Of a DNA stretch of 64,000 nt, positions 9,474 to 20,631 are shown in pieces. The position numbers and the translations under genes were made by a program. The notes below the pieces were generated by a model. It was not told the DNA's origin. It saw nothing but the letters and a program-made list of their open reading frames with translations, and ran no database searches. The number at the start of each line of letters is the position of its first letter. The stretch's first letter is position 1. This stretch comes from Vicia villosa (lineage: Eukaryota > Streptophyta > Magnoliopsida > Fabales > Fabaceae), in the NCBI RefSeq assembly GCF_029867415.1, contig NC_081183.1, positions 34,120,655 through 34,184,654 on the forward strand. The letters are read 5' to 3'.

Positions 9474-11020
9474 AGAGAACAATCCTTCGGTCCTCTTTCT
9501 CTCACGCTCTTCACGACAACAACACACCCATCCATGAAATCCCTCTTTTTATTAAACAAAAACATTCTCAAATTCCTTTTTCGATTTCACCGCAACATCA
9601 AACAAGATCCAAACATACAGACAACAAGCATCACACAAGAGGGAAAAAACGTTACCGATAGTTGATCGGAGGATGTACGGCGGGAGTGTGCGGATCGGAG
9701 ATTTCGTGGCGGTCGATGGAGGCGTAGGGGCTGGTGGACGGCGGCATGGTGGATTGAGCAGCGCCAGACCCGGCGGTGGTTGGATGATTTCGTCGGAGCT
9801 TCGACTTTAAACTGAAGCTGTGCGCGGTTGATGTGTTTCACGGCGGAGTAGTTCTTCTTTTTTCTCTGTTTATCTGCAAAAACAAACTGTAAAAAAAAAA
9901 AACAAAGTAATTTATATGCAATTTGCAGGAGAAGATGCATATTGGATCTTGGATTTTGTGGAAATTGTTTTGTAAGGGTGATGTTAGAGTAATGTTAAAA
10001 TTAGTTTTATTAGGCACGATTTTGATGATGGTAGTAAACTTTATTTGTGAAAAGCTGGAGTTTGTAGTGGTTCTTTGAAGATGAAGGATGTTGTGTTGTT
10101 ATTGAATTCTGATTTCATTGAGAAATTGGTTTATGTAATGGTGGATTATGAAGATAATAGCTTGGATGTGGTCCGATGGTTAGTGTTGAACGAAAAGCTG
10201 CCGGTGTTTTTTGAGATTGAGGTCAGTGGCCGATGGAAATTGTTAGTCCCCCTTATAGTCTTGAAACCATGTCACAAATGGTATTGAACAAACACATTAA
10301 CCGATATTATGAGCTTTGTCTACGGTGTTAATTTCTTTCAATATTTGAAGATTTTGTCTTGAAGTTGTTTTTGAAGGTTGAATGATTTTGTCCGCTCACT
10401 GTTTTGGAAAGAATTGAAAATCTCTAAATAATAAAATAAAGCTAATGATAATTATAAAAAAGCTACCTAATTATATATATTTAAAATAATCTAATATTTG
10501 AATAAATAACATCTAAATCATTTTTTTATTTTATAATTTTTTGGTTATTTTTGCATAAAAAATGAATAAAAGCATAAAATTGAATATAAAAAAAATGCTT
10601 AATTCAATAAAAAAATAAATTTTTTTGTGATTTTTGAAATAAAATTAAAATTAAAGTTAGAAACAAATAAAAGGAAAAATGTCAAAAGTGGGATTTGAAC
10701 CCGAGACCCTGTACCTGCAAACCTTGCTTCCTTACCAATTGTGCTATATTATTTATTCGAAATAAAAAGTCAATTGAAAGTTTATGAAGCATCAGTCAAT
10801 ATTTCGCTATTTATTAAAATATAACAATTTAATAGTAAACTATTATATTTTAAAAATAGACTTTAAATCGAATATTTACAAAATTCAGGATGTCAATGTA
10901 AATGAAACCAAAATTTCATAAAAATCCAATTTTCAAATAGACATCCTGAATTTTATAAATATTCGATTTAAAAATAGTTTTGAATTTTTGAAAAGTGTGG
11001 GCAAATTTTGGGGTATGACA
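9474..11020 (-). mobile_element. Ogre-A 3' LTR, proximal part
   Basis: From ~9638 to 11020 it matches 16011-17395 closely. In element orientation it starts TGTCATACCCC (reverse complement of 11010-11020), the Ogre-type LTR start. 9474-9637 is LTR sequence deleted from the other copy. A GC-rich block (9655-9830) resembles a transcript leader. The block is followed in element orientation by GGTAACG, a possible splice donor. A tRNA-like segment sits at 10687-10752. Short frames on either strand (for example 10075-10287 and 9587-9940) recur only because the LTR is duplicated. Confidence 0.85.
10687..10752 (-). other. tRNA-like segment in Ogre-A 3' LTR
   Basis: Reverse strand shows an A-box-like 'tagcacaattggtaagg' and a B-box-like 'gggttcaaatc' with 'tttgcaggt' between them at anticodon distance. 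Stems are imperfect and there is no clean acceptor stem, so it is a tRNA-derived module rather than a tRNA gene. Copies are at 17061-17125, 58505-58567 and 60367-60429. Confidence 0.6.
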
Positions 11021-11034
11021 GCTGCCCCTGTTCA
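11021..11034 (-). other. Ogre-A polypurine tract
   Basis: Reverse complement TGAACAGGGGCAGC directly abuts the 3' LTR start. The same tract occurs at 46439-46452 and 60121-60134. It primes plus-strand DNA synthesis. Confidence 0.85.
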
Positions 11035-11224
11035 ATTATCTTAAACCTGAAGATGTAGAGTGGTCTGTATGCCGGTCGGTATCTGAAGGTGGAAGATGAT
11101 TGAACACTAGAATACCAAGAAATTTGCCCTAGCTGAAGTAGGGACTTTTGTCAGAGATGGGCTTAAATATGCCATTCAGGTCTTGAGAGGAGATTTATTG
11201 GAGATTGATCTTGTCAGCACTGTT

Positions 11225-11910
11225 CGTAGTAACTGTTTTAGACTTTGGAAGATGATCGTGTCTACACCGTTCGTGATGATAGAATTAGATCTTTTTGTCG
11301 TGTCAGTACCGTTCGTAATAACCAAATTAGACTTAGGAAATAGTTGATCGTGTCCACGCCGTTCGTGATGATGGAATTAGATCTCTGAGAGGTTTGATCG
11401 TGTCAGTACCGTTCGTAATACATGAATTAGATCTCTTTAAAGGTCGATCGTGTCAGCACCGTTCGTGACAACTGAATTAGATCATGGGGAGATAATCGTG
11501 TATACGTCGTTCGTGATGATAGAATTAGATTCTCCTGTCGTGTCAGCACCGTTCGTAGTAACTGAATTAGACTGGGAAGGTCAGTGATCGTGTCTACACC
11601 GTTCGTGATGATAGAATTAGATCTCTGGGAGTTGACCGTGTCGGCACCGTTCGTAGTAACCGAATTAGATCTTTTGTCGTGTCAGTACCGTTCGTAATAA
11701 CTGAATTAGGCTTAGTTTGTCATTGATCGTGTCTACACCGTTCGTGATGATAGAATTAGATCTCTGAGTGTTGACCGTGTCAGTACCGTTCGTAGTAACT
11801 GAATTAGATCTTTGAAAATGACCGTGTCATTACCGTTCGTGGTAAATGAATTAGATCGAGCGTTGACCGTGTCAGTACTATTCGTAGTAGCTGAATTAGA
11901 TCTTGGAAAG
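11225..11910 (-). repeat. Minisatellite near 3' end of Ogre-A
   Basis: About 14 diverged units of ~45-56 bp, each with 'cgtgtcagtaccgttcgta' or 'cgtgtctacaccgttcgtg' then 'gaattaga'. The same family occurs in Ogre-B at 46630-47160. Subrepeats in the 3' untranslated region are a known trait of Tat/Ogre elements. Confidence 0.85.
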
Positions 11911-14479
11911 TTGGAGATTTCGTTCATTTGTCTGTGCCTGTATCCTACAATAGGTATAGTTATGCAATGTCATGATGCATGTATTATGTAATGAGTCCCT
12001 CGGAATAAAAGAGAAACTTTGTATGTTATGGATGAATTCATTATGAGGTAATGTATGCAATGTATGAATATGTTTATGCCATACGATATGTGAATATGAT
12101 TTATGTTGTCTTTATTGAGAAAATAAATCTCTATGCCTTTGTGGTTTTGATGTCTGATCTTGTTTTGAAGATGCTCAGCTGGGAATTTATGATTCTTGCT
12201 TGGGGATAACCAGTAACTTGATGTACCCTGACTGGAGATAAAGATATTAGTAAGCCATGTTGGAGAAGAGCAAAGTGTCGGAGAACCGGTGGTGTTGAAG
12301 ATGTAAACTCTAGTGGGGAGCCATGTCTTTGTCGGGACGTGTATGTTCGAAGATATCTTCTTAATGATTACTCGGTGGGGATATGATCTTGTGAAATCGG
12401 AGCTGTGGGAAGGCATGGATGCCTTGAACATTGCCCCCAGTATTATATTATCTGTCATTCCTGGATTTATATTGATTAGGGCACACCACTGAGTATTGAT
12501 CAAGGTGTCAAACTAGACTTGCATAGATTTGCCCCCGCTAGTAGGGACTTCGGAAAGATTCGCCTCGCGAGGACTTTATGAGATGTGCACTATGGGCGTC
12601 ATGCCCCTCGTAATCATTGGCCCAGGACAATGCCCCATGTTGATTGGAAATAGACTAAGATTTACTTGGATACATGCCCCTGATTGTTTTTTGCATCTTT
12701 GAGAGATTCTCGGAATCTTGACTTGATTGCCCCTGATGAATGAGATATGTCATGCCCCTTGTATATACAAGCTTTTGACTGACTGAGTCGGGTGTACGAG
12801 ACGTCTCTGCAGCTTTATCTATCGGGGGACTTTCTGATATTCGTGCTATCATAAGCAACATGCCCCTGTATCATGAACTTAGGAATCATGCCCCTGGTTG
12901 ATCAGGGTTGGAGGTAATTCTAGTTGTGCTTGGGTGAAGGCTCCTGGTAATTTCAGCAGTTTTGAGAGATCCTTTGAATCTTGGCTTGATTGCCCCGAAT
13001 ATCTGAACGCTTAGTCCATGGGGTATTTCAACCGTTTTTGTACCCCTGAGGGTGATTATAATTTGAGATGTTCATGCTCGAACTCAACGGAGTTCTGAAG
13101 ACAACTTGTCCCTTGAGAGGGTTAAACTTTTCATCTGCAGCTCATGATGGAAGTTTTCCTGGTGTCAAGTACTTGTTCATATGCAAAGAATGTTTAGTAT
13201 GAGAAATATAAATCTAATGCAAAGTTCATGTTTGTCTTGAAGTTTAAAAGGAAAATTTTTTTTGAAAGGATGTCAAAACATCGATTTTTGTTTTTGAAAG
13301 ATGGTGTGATACCAACTCAAGCGTTTAGCAAAACTCCTAGGAGTCGGTTTACCGTATTCTCGTTTACAGTATGCTTTCGAATTAACCCTGCTTCAATTAG
13401 GACTTTTGAGGGTTGTAACGTGGCCAAGTTCACGGTTTTTAGAAGAAAGGATTTTTAGGCTCAAAATTTTATTGGTGCCCACCCCCTTCGTGATGTTCTC
13501 CAACCTAAGTTCAGTTAACTCGATGCGAGCATTCATCCTTCAAGAGGGAGTTTGAGCAGATTGAGGAATCGCTGAAATATTGGGACATGGCAGTCACTTT
13601 CCTTTTATTCTTGGTGTCTGATCACACGATCTTGAATTTATAGTCACGCGACTTTTCCTTTTTGTTGAGGACTTTTTTCCTGGACAAATTCTTTTGAATT
13701 CTGAGTTTGAAGTCCAGCGGGATGCCCTAACTTATGCCTAAGTCACTTGTTTTCAAGTTGTTGACTTAGCGGGCCCTTTTTTTTTCTCTTTTTTTTTTGA
13801 TTCATTCTCTCTCTCTTTTTTTTGAACAAGTCGTATGATCCTGGGATGTCTTCGATTCGTTGGAGAGATAGTGACTACCTCATTTATTAGTTGACGAGGG
13901 ATAACCATTGCGGTATTGACTTTCCTCAACCTTTTAAAAGATAACCATTGCTGTATCCTTAAATGCGTGCTCCTGATGAATTTTGAACGCTCAATCAGAT
14001 TAACTGAACACTACCCTGCCCCTAGGTTAAATGTGAGGGTTTTTTCGTATAGAAAAGAAACTCCTACTTCAAGGCTCAAAAGGGGTTGGCAAGGGATTAA
14101 CTTCCTTATATCTCCAGTGTTTGGGAATTTGAAACAATGCCTGTACATCACCAACAGGGTTTTACTCGAAAGCACACCATTTGAGATTATTGGTATTATG
14201 TGTTCGTCATTCTCCCTTTAGAGTCATCATGCTTTATCACTAAGAGTTTGGTATCACAAGCAAATAAAAACATATTAGAGCGAGAGCGAATGAATTTCTT
14301 TCAAGACAAACATATCCAATGCATCGTTATTATAGTTCAAAAACAAACAAGTATTGTATATAGACAGTATTGAACAAGAACAAGAAAGATTACGCATGAA
14401 AATGCACGAGAAATTACGAATTGCCAACATTGAGGAGATTTTCTCCGTATGGACTTATTGCTTCAGAAGGTCCATTGAG

Positions 14480-14600
14480 TCGAAGGAGAACTTCAAATCT
14501 GGCCTGCAAGTGTGAATATGATAGCCTTTGCATCAATCAGGTCTTGTACCTTATCACGAACTGGTTGGCAATTATCGATCGACTGACCAAGTGCCCCAGA
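14480..14600 (-). pseudogene. Gag remnant in Ogre-A
   Basis: On the minus strand a short stretch reads 'VRDKVQDLIDAKAIIFT', matching the conserved tail after the Ogre/Tat gag zinc knuckle ('LK-KVQDLID-G'). The knuckle cysteines and the rest are gone. The Ogre-B counterpart is at 49410-49679. Confidence 0.5.
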
Positions 14601-14924
14601 GAGGAAACCAAACCAAGCGTTCGTATCTGAACTACATATTACTTCTAAGAAGAAGATTCTGACGAAGCCACAAAGGAGTTGTAAGTATCAAGCTTTAGGG
14701 ATTTGAGGCAGAAGATGAGAAGCTCGTTGTCTGGAAACCTGTTATGCAATGATATGTATGCAAATGCATATGCAATGTTTTCAAGGATCTTTTTGGAACC
14801 CAATTTGCAACATTGAAATGTATTTGCAGCTTTGTTGAAGAACTTCGACTTCCATCTTTGAACGTCCTTCTTTAAGAATCAGGCTCACCATATCCAGTGG
14901 GTCATAGCCTCTGATTCGGGGTAC

Positions 14925-15115
14925 GTTACTTTTGAGTTTAAAGGCATATGGCTAAAGGAAAATAAATCCTCTTGCCCCTTGATAGGAACTGTACCCTTGA
15001 GTTTGAAGGCATCTGGCTAGAGGAAAATAAATCCTCTTGCCCCTTGATGGGGACTATACCTTTGAGTTTGAAGGTATCTGGCTAGAGGAAAATAAATCCT
15101 CTTGCCCCTGGATAG
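14925..15115 (-). repeat. Three ~65-bp direct repeats in Ogre-A leader
   Basis: Three units each containing 'ggaaaataaatcctcttgcc' and 'tttgaaggcatctgg'. Two related units occur in Ogre-B at ~50405-50545. They lie between the gag remnant and the primer site, where coding sequence would be expected in a full element. Confidence 0.75.
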
Positions 15116-15873
15116 AAATTTAGGCTCTGGATAGTCCTTCCATAACAGTACTTGGGAATTATGCGTCCTAAATACCTAAGATCCCTGAAAAAGGTTAGTC
15201 AGCACGTTATGTAAAAGCATAGGGTAGTACAGACAAGTAAGTCCTACAAACAAAACCTGCAAGGAGATCAAGTGGTTAGATAACAAACAAGTCACACAAG
15301 TGTCCTTAGGTTTAAAGGCTTGCATGAAGTATGACCAAGTGACTACCCTTCCCTAATAGGTACTTCTAAAGATAAGGATGATATCAGCAACGGGTTCTAC
15401 CGAGTTATTCAGAATTGTCAGCCCTTCTAAAGCACCCTCGGACATGATGCATTTGCACCATGCAATGATACTTTGAGAGAGGACCTATCTGAATTGTAGC
15501 ATCGGGTAGCGACTAGTTCTCAACATTTGTCAAGAGTAGTCCCCCCACTACGTTCCTAAAGGCCAAGATGGGTTAAAGGGTAACTAAAGGTCCTTGAGCT
15601 CCGGCGCACCCAAAGTTACATACATAGACCTCCCTCATTTGAGAAAGGTGTGCATATATCTATGGAGTCCTGACTCAAGCGTGAACTTCATATTGACTCG
15701 TCTCCCACATATGTGAAAGAGGTCGCCATGACTATGCCACTCCTATCTTAAGTGTACTTTAATCCGGGTATAGGATTCATCCTTCATTTATTTCCCAAGC
15801 AACCATGAAAAGTAAAGCAATCAAAACAAACAAAATAGTGATCTAAGCCCTAAGGTAAACCCCTCTTTAAAAA

Positions 15874-15891
15874 TCCCCAGCAGAGTCGCCA
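15874..15891 (-). other. Ogre-A primer binding site (tRNA-Arg type)
   Basis: Reverse complement TGGCGACTCTGCTGGGGA, four bases from the LTR end at 15896. The same site occurs in Ogre-B (51354-51371) and Ogre-C (41717-41734). Confidence 0.88.
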
Positions 15892-15895
15892 GTTC

Positions 15896-17395
15896 TGTAA
15901 CTCGGTGAACTGACTTTTATTTTTAATCGCAAACAATGTTGCGTTGAGCAAGAGTCGCCACCGACTTTTATTTTGTCCAATGTTAGGAAAGGTAAAAAGT
16001 ACAGAAAAAGAGGGAAAAAACGTTACCGATAGTTGATCGGAGGATGTACGGCGGGAGTGTGCGGATCGGAGATTTCGTGGCGGTCGATGGAGGCGTAGGG
16101 GCTGGTGGACGGCGGCATGGTGGATTGAGCAGCGCCAGACCCGGCGGTGGTTGAATGATTTCGTCGGAGCTTCGACTTTAAACTGAAGCTGTGCGCGGTT
16201 GATGTGTTTCACGGCGGAGTAGTTCTTCTTTTTTCTCTGTTTATCTGCAAAAACAAACTGTAAAAAAAAACAAAAAAACAAAGTAATTTATATGCAATTT
16301 GCAGGAGAAGATGCATATTGGATCTTGGATTTTGTGGAAATTGTTTTGTAAGGGTGATGTTAGAGTAATGTTAAAATTAGTTTTATTAGGCACGATTTTG
16401 ATGATGGTAGTAAACTTTATTTGTGAAAAGCTGGAGTTTGTAGTGGTTCTTTGAAGATGAAGGATGTTGTGTTGTTATTGAATTCTGATTTCATTGAGAA
16501 ATTGGTTTATGTAATGGTGGATTATGGAGATAATAGCTTGGATGTGGTCCGATGGTTAGTGTTGAACGAAAAGCTGCCGGTGTTTTTTGAGATTGAGGTC
16601 AGTGGCCGATGGAAATTGTTAGTCCCCCTTATAGTCTTGAAACCATGTCACAAATGGTATTGAACAAACACATTAACCGATATTATGAGCTTTGTCTACG
16701 GTGTTAATTTCTTTCAATATTTGAAGATTTTGTCTTGAGGTTGTTTTGGAAGGTTGAATGATTTTGTCCGCTCACTGTTTTGGAAAGAATTGAAAATCTC
16801 TAAATAATAAAATAAAGCTAATGATAATTATAAAAAAGCTACCTAATTATATATATTTAAAATAATCTAATATTTGAATAAATAACATCTAAATCATTTT
16901 TTATTTTATAATTTTTTGGTTATTTTTGCATAAAAAATGAATAAAAGCATAAAATTGAATATAAAAAAAATGCTTAATTCAATAAAAAAATAAATTTTTT
17001 TGTGATTTTTGAAATAAAATTAAAATTAAAGTTAGAAACAAATAAAAGGAAAAATGTCAAAAGTGGAATTTGAACCCGAGACCCTGTACCTGCAAACCTT
17101 GCTTCCTTACCAATTGTGCTATATTATTTATTCGAAATAAAAAGTCAATTGAAAGTTTATGAAGCATCAGTCAATATTTCGCTATTTATTAAAACATAAC
17201 AATTTAATAGTAAACTATTATATTTTAAAAATAGACTTTAAATCGAATATTTACAAAATTCAGGATGTCAATGTAAATGAAACCAAAATTTCATAAAAAT
17301 CCAATTTTCAAATAGACATCCTGAATTTTATAAATATTCGATTTAAAAATAGTTTTGGATTTTTGAAAAGTGTGGGCAAATTTTGGGGTATGACA
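15896..17395 (-). mobile_element. Ogre-A 5' LTR, internally deleted
   Basis: Begins (window strand) TGTAACTCGG at 15896 beside the primer site and ends GGGGTATGACA at 17395. From 16011 on it matches the 3' LTR copy with scattered substitutions. At ~16010 sequence near the U5 end is joined directly to the leader region; compared with Ogre-D about 1.8 kb is missing. The tRNA-like segment is at 17061-17125. The U5 carries a second GAGTCGCCA (15952-15960) that repeats the first half of the primer site. Confidence 0.85.
17061..17125 (-). other. tRNA-like segment in Ogre-A 5' LTR
   Basis: Copy of the module at 10687-10752 with one change in the T-arm region ('gtggaatttgaaccc'). Confidence 0.55.
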
Positions 17396-17399
17396 AGAT

Positions 17400-17560
17400 T
17401 CTATGGGATTCCATGTCAAGTGTGGAATCCTAGATTCTTCGAGTTCCTCTTTTCAACCCTTGGCTACCTTATCTATTGCGACGAAAACACTAGTAATCAT
17501 TCGAGGATGGACGTGGCAAGACTTATGATTCGTACGAACTTTGCATCGGTGATCAATGAA
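17400..17560 (+). pseudogene. LINE ORF1 fragment
   Basis: The plus strand reads 'RFYGIPCQVWNPRFFEFLFS' followed by a 'DENTSNHSRMDVARLMI' block, the pattern of the DUF4283-type region in plant LINE ORF1 proteins. It is short, with no start, and abuts the Copia gag remnant on the opposite strand. Confidence 0.55.
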
Positions 17561-18289
17561 GTATTGTCGCCACCTCTACCTTTATTTCCATTTCAACTTC
17601 CTTTTCCTTTCTTTTTGATTGCTGACTGAGCCTGCAAAGCCACATCACTCTTCGACTTGCATGGAGCTCTATCAACCATTCGTTGTTCATGAGATTCAAG
17701 CGTCCCTTGAAGCTCTTCTTTTGTCAACTTCGACAAATCCTTCGATTATTCTATGGCTACCACCACGTGGTCGAACTTAGGGGCCAAAGATCTCAAGATC
17801 TTCAAAACAACAGCTCTTGTTGTTAACGCTTCTCCACATATCTTGATTTGATTCACTAGTTTCGTAACCCTAGTGAAGAAATATGTTATGCTTTTGCAAT
17901 CTTCTATCTTAAGCAATTCATACATTCTTTTGTGAATTTGTAACCTCACCTCTTCCACCTTCTCAGCACCTCCAAAAGACTTTTCAAGAATCTCCCAAGC
18001 TTCTTTTGCAAATTCGGAATCACTAACCTTTTCGAAGTTGTTTGGACTCAGACATTGAAGAATTATGAAAAGTGCTTTACAACTCTTCTTCTTTGATTCT
18101 ATGTGTTCATTCTTTTCTTTTTTGAAGTGTATTCTCCAAGCGGTTCTACTCCATCATATCTGTTACAAGATCCCAAAGACCTTGACACGTGAATAAGACC
18201 TTCATCTATTTGCACCAATTCTCATAGTTATCTACTTTCAAAATTAGTAGACTTTCTGGATAATTTCCATTCCCATAATTCACCTCCAT
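17560..18289 (-). pseudogene. Copia gag remnant
   Basis: Reads from an ATG at 18289, just below the LTR and primer site, with in-frame stops. The clearest part (17746-17958) is 'ITYFFTRVTKLVNQIKICGE' then 'KILRSLAPKFDHVVVAIE', the UBN2-type gag of Ty1/Copia elements. It continues as a 'LTKEELQGTLESHEQRM' block to ~17650. It ends before the zinc knuckle; no pol follows. Confidence 0.75.
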
Positions 18290-18325
18290 CGTGATTTTCT
18301 TCTTCCCTTGAACCGATCAACCGGA

Positions 18326-18338
18326 GCTCTTGATACCA
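18326..18338 (-). other. Copia primer binding site
   Basis: Reverse complement TGGTATCAAGAGC beside the LTR, similar to the tRNA-Met primer site of plant Copia elements. Confidence 0.65.
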
Positions 18339-18340
18339 GA

Positions 18341-18719
18341 TGTTGGAAATCCACCAATATCTTTGATGAATTTATATCAATCTTGATGAACAAGATTGTT
18401 ATTACCATACAATGACAATGAAAAAATATGAAAGAAAGAAAAAAAATGCTTTTCTGCAGAGTTTCACAAACTGTGGAAAACTTCTTATTCACTTGCATCT
18501 GCAAATTTTGTGAATACAACTTGATTACTAAAATAGGGGTTACTCCCTCTATTTATAGATTTAGGTTAGCTTGCTCGCAAAGCCAAAAGCCCAAAATACC
18601 TATTTTGGAGCTAAATCAAATTTAATCAAATCTGTGTGTAACTAAATCAAATCAAGTTCGACACACACATTATTCGACACTATGAATTACAATTTAATAG
18701 GGGCAAACATTAACCAACA
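18341..18719 (-). mobile_element. Copia 5' LTR
   Basis: 379 bp bounded by TGTTGG and CCAACA, next to primer site and gag start, with a TATA-like 'tatttatagat' inside. No partner LTR is seen in the window, so this is a truncated element. Confidence 0.72.
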
Positions 18720-19055
18720 CTAGAAGATTCTTGACAAACATACCAGCACACATCCAACATCTCAATTTAACATTCAACTCAAATCCGATGAGCATAAAGT
18801 CCAGAAAGCTCCAACTCACTAAATCATATGTTTTTTCAAAGTCAACCTTATAGATAAGGCAAACATTTTTACTTTTTTTTTGCCAAATCAATAAGCTAAT
18901 TCACATCCACCACAGCGTCAAGCAACAACTTCTCAATAAAAAAAGTTGATTGACTATGGAAATTAGCTTGTCCATCACCTTCCTGTCTCTCAAAACTTTA
19001 ACCACCAACTTAAACAGAGACTCCACAACAGAAGTTGTCAAAAGTAAAAATATTT
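18720..19055 (-). pseudogene. LINE reverse transcriptase fragment
   Basis: The minus strand reads 'LIYKVDFEKTYDLVSWSFLD' (18694-18891), matching the 'F+KVDFEKAYDSV-W-+L' block of plant LINE RT. Upstream 'LFKLVVKVL' and 'VMDKLIS' fragments follow in shifted frames with stops. The Copia LTR truncates it on the left. Confidence 0.7.
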
Positions 19056-19830
19056 TAAATTTAAATAATTTTTTTTGATCTCTATAAGTTAACGTGTTTT
19101 TTATTTTAATTCCTAAATATTTTTTTTGGATGAAATTTCTAACTGTTAATTTTCTTTTTTGCTTTAGTCCCTAATTTTAAATTTTCATTAAAAAAGATGA
19201 TGTGACAAACGTGGAAATGGCAATTAATATACAATACTATCTGTTTATAAAAACAATATGTTGTTATGACATTGATGCCAATAATCGTACAAAAGTATTT
19301 GCCATGTTCCCTTGGAAATACAATTATTATTGTCAATCAATATTGAATAGTTCATATAGAGTTTGATTCATATTTCTTAAGAAATATAGTGAGTCTACGA
19401 AACGCAATTCATTTTAATTTTTTATATATAAGAAATGCATATTTATTATCCTTTCATGAAAGGATAAAATGAAAATAAAAAATTATAATGAAAAGTTGGA
19501 AGCAAGAATAATGCATGGAGCTAAAGAGACAAACAGATACATTAATATACTTTTAGAAAAAGTCTGTCAATCATATGATTTTTCAGAAAAAATGATTTGG
19601 TAATTTAAAATTCGGTCAAAAATAAATAAAATCTAATTAATAATGATTTTATTTAAGTTTTAATTTAAATTCTTTTTTGTGTTAAAACCTTTTTTATTCG
19701 AGTTTAAAGATAGTGTACAGTTAGTGTAAAACAATTTTACATATACAACCAATCAAAATGTTTTAATTTGCCATGTAATTTTAACTTTTTAAAATTAAAA
19801 ATTGAATTTATTCTGATGCATGTCATGCAT
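19056..19830. other. AT-rich intergenic DNA
   Basis: No ORF, repeat or RNA that I can support. Includes one small inverted repeat (tcctttcatgaaagga) near 19450. Confidence 0.4.
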
Positions 19831-20083
19831 GTCTCTCATTAGTTTTTTTTTCAATAAGCAATGAATATATGAATCGCACTAGGGGTACAACCCTTACATC
19901 AATAGAACACTAATTAGTGTTATAACTAAATAAAAGAAACTTATACCAATTGTAAAAGTTACTCCTAAAACTTGTTTCATAATTACAAACCCATCTCCAA
20001 GAATAAAACAAGATATTTGATATCACCGAGTCGAAGCTAAACGAAACATTGTCAAAGATAATTGCGTTCGTCTCTCATTAGTT
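19831..20083 (-). mobile_element. 5'-truncated LINE with 14-bp target duplication
   Basis: GTCTCTCATTAGTT occurs at 19831-19844 and 20070-20083. Between them lie 225 bp that, on the minus strand, end in a poly(A) run (window T-run from 19845) after 'gggttgtacccctagtgcg', the look of a plant LINE 3' UTR. Target-primed reverse transcription would leave this structure. It lies ~270 bp upstream of the NCR-like gene. Confidence 0.75.
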
Positions 20084-20294
20084 GACAGTGTAAAAATACT
20101 TTAGACTGTCAATGCATTTCCTTTTTTCCATTCTTTTAATTAAATTGTCTTTAAATAAAGTTAATTATTTAATTAAATTCAAGCACTTTTTTAAATAATG
20201 TTTCAATAATATATAAAAGTGTTTCTTGAAATTTTCTAGGTATCAAAACTATTTTATTTTATTTATTTAACCTAATTGATGTAGACATATCATA

Positions 20295-20354
20295 AGTTTT
20301 TACATTATAAAGATCAAACAAATCTCTATTTGTATTGTGCAAATTTGAAAAAGC
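20295..20354 (+). promoter_or_regulatory. Proximal promoter of NCR-like gene
   Basis: A 'cattataaag' TATA-like element at ~20303-20312 lies ~45 bp before the ATG. It overlaps an AAAGAT (20309-20314), one of the two nodulin-consensus hexamers. A single hexamer is weak evidence. Confidence 0.35.
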
Positions 20355-20631
20355 ATGGCTAAAACTCTCAATTCCCTCTATGCTATGATCCTCTTTCTTT
20401 TTCTATTTGCTATTGTAAATGAAGTCAAGGGTAAGACTGTTTTCATATAATTCTCTTTTTTTTTATCTTATACACAATTTTTTTATTCAATTTCAATAAC
20501 TTTTTTTTTTCTTGTTTAACATATCAGCATTTTTTGAATGGTGCAAATTGAATTCTGATTGTTATCCAAATGATTGGTGCCATTCTCCTAATAACGCAAC
20601 ATGCTACATGGGTCATTGTTTCTGCGTATAG
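20355..20631 (+). CDS. NCR-like secreted cysteine-rich peptide, 2 exons, 59 aa
   Basis: Exon 1 is 20355-20430, the intron 20431-20527 (GTAAGA...ATATCAG, 97 bp), exon 2 20528-20631 with TAG. Exon 1 encodes MAKTLNSLYAMILFLFLFAI and a few more residues, a signal peptide with the typical NCR start. Exon 2 encodes a mature part of ~34 residues with six cysteines spaced C-x5-C-x5-C-x7-C-x4-C-x-C, ending CFCV. The split between signal peptide and mature exon, and the 'C-x4-C-x-C' end, are hallmarks of nodule-specific cysteine-rich peptides. These go through the nodule secretory pathway to bacteroids and drive their differentiation. The only alternative I consider is another short defensin-like peptide. 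Exons and phase are intact; expression is unknown. Confidence 0.85.

Larger units (their letters stand above)
11021..15895 (-). mobile_element. Ogre-A internal region, non-coding
   Basis: 4.9 kb between the polypurine tract and the primer site, without protease, RT or integrase. It is homologous to the internal region of Ogre-B (46439-51375): same 3' end, same minisatellite family and same leader. The only protein trace is a gag-like fragment near 14480-14600. This is therefore a non-autonomous derivative that would need proteins from a full Ogre. 11910-14400 holds no gene that I can see. Confidence 0.82.

Noticed and set aside
10075..10287. 70-codon plus-strand frame repeated at 16451-16663
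   Set aside because: Conserved only because it lies in both LTRs of Ogre-A, antisense to the element; no family resemblance.
15850..16281. 143-codon minus-strand frame, partly repeated at 9587-9940
   Set aside because: Crosses the primer site, an LTR deletion junction and the GC-rich leader block; no protein pattern.
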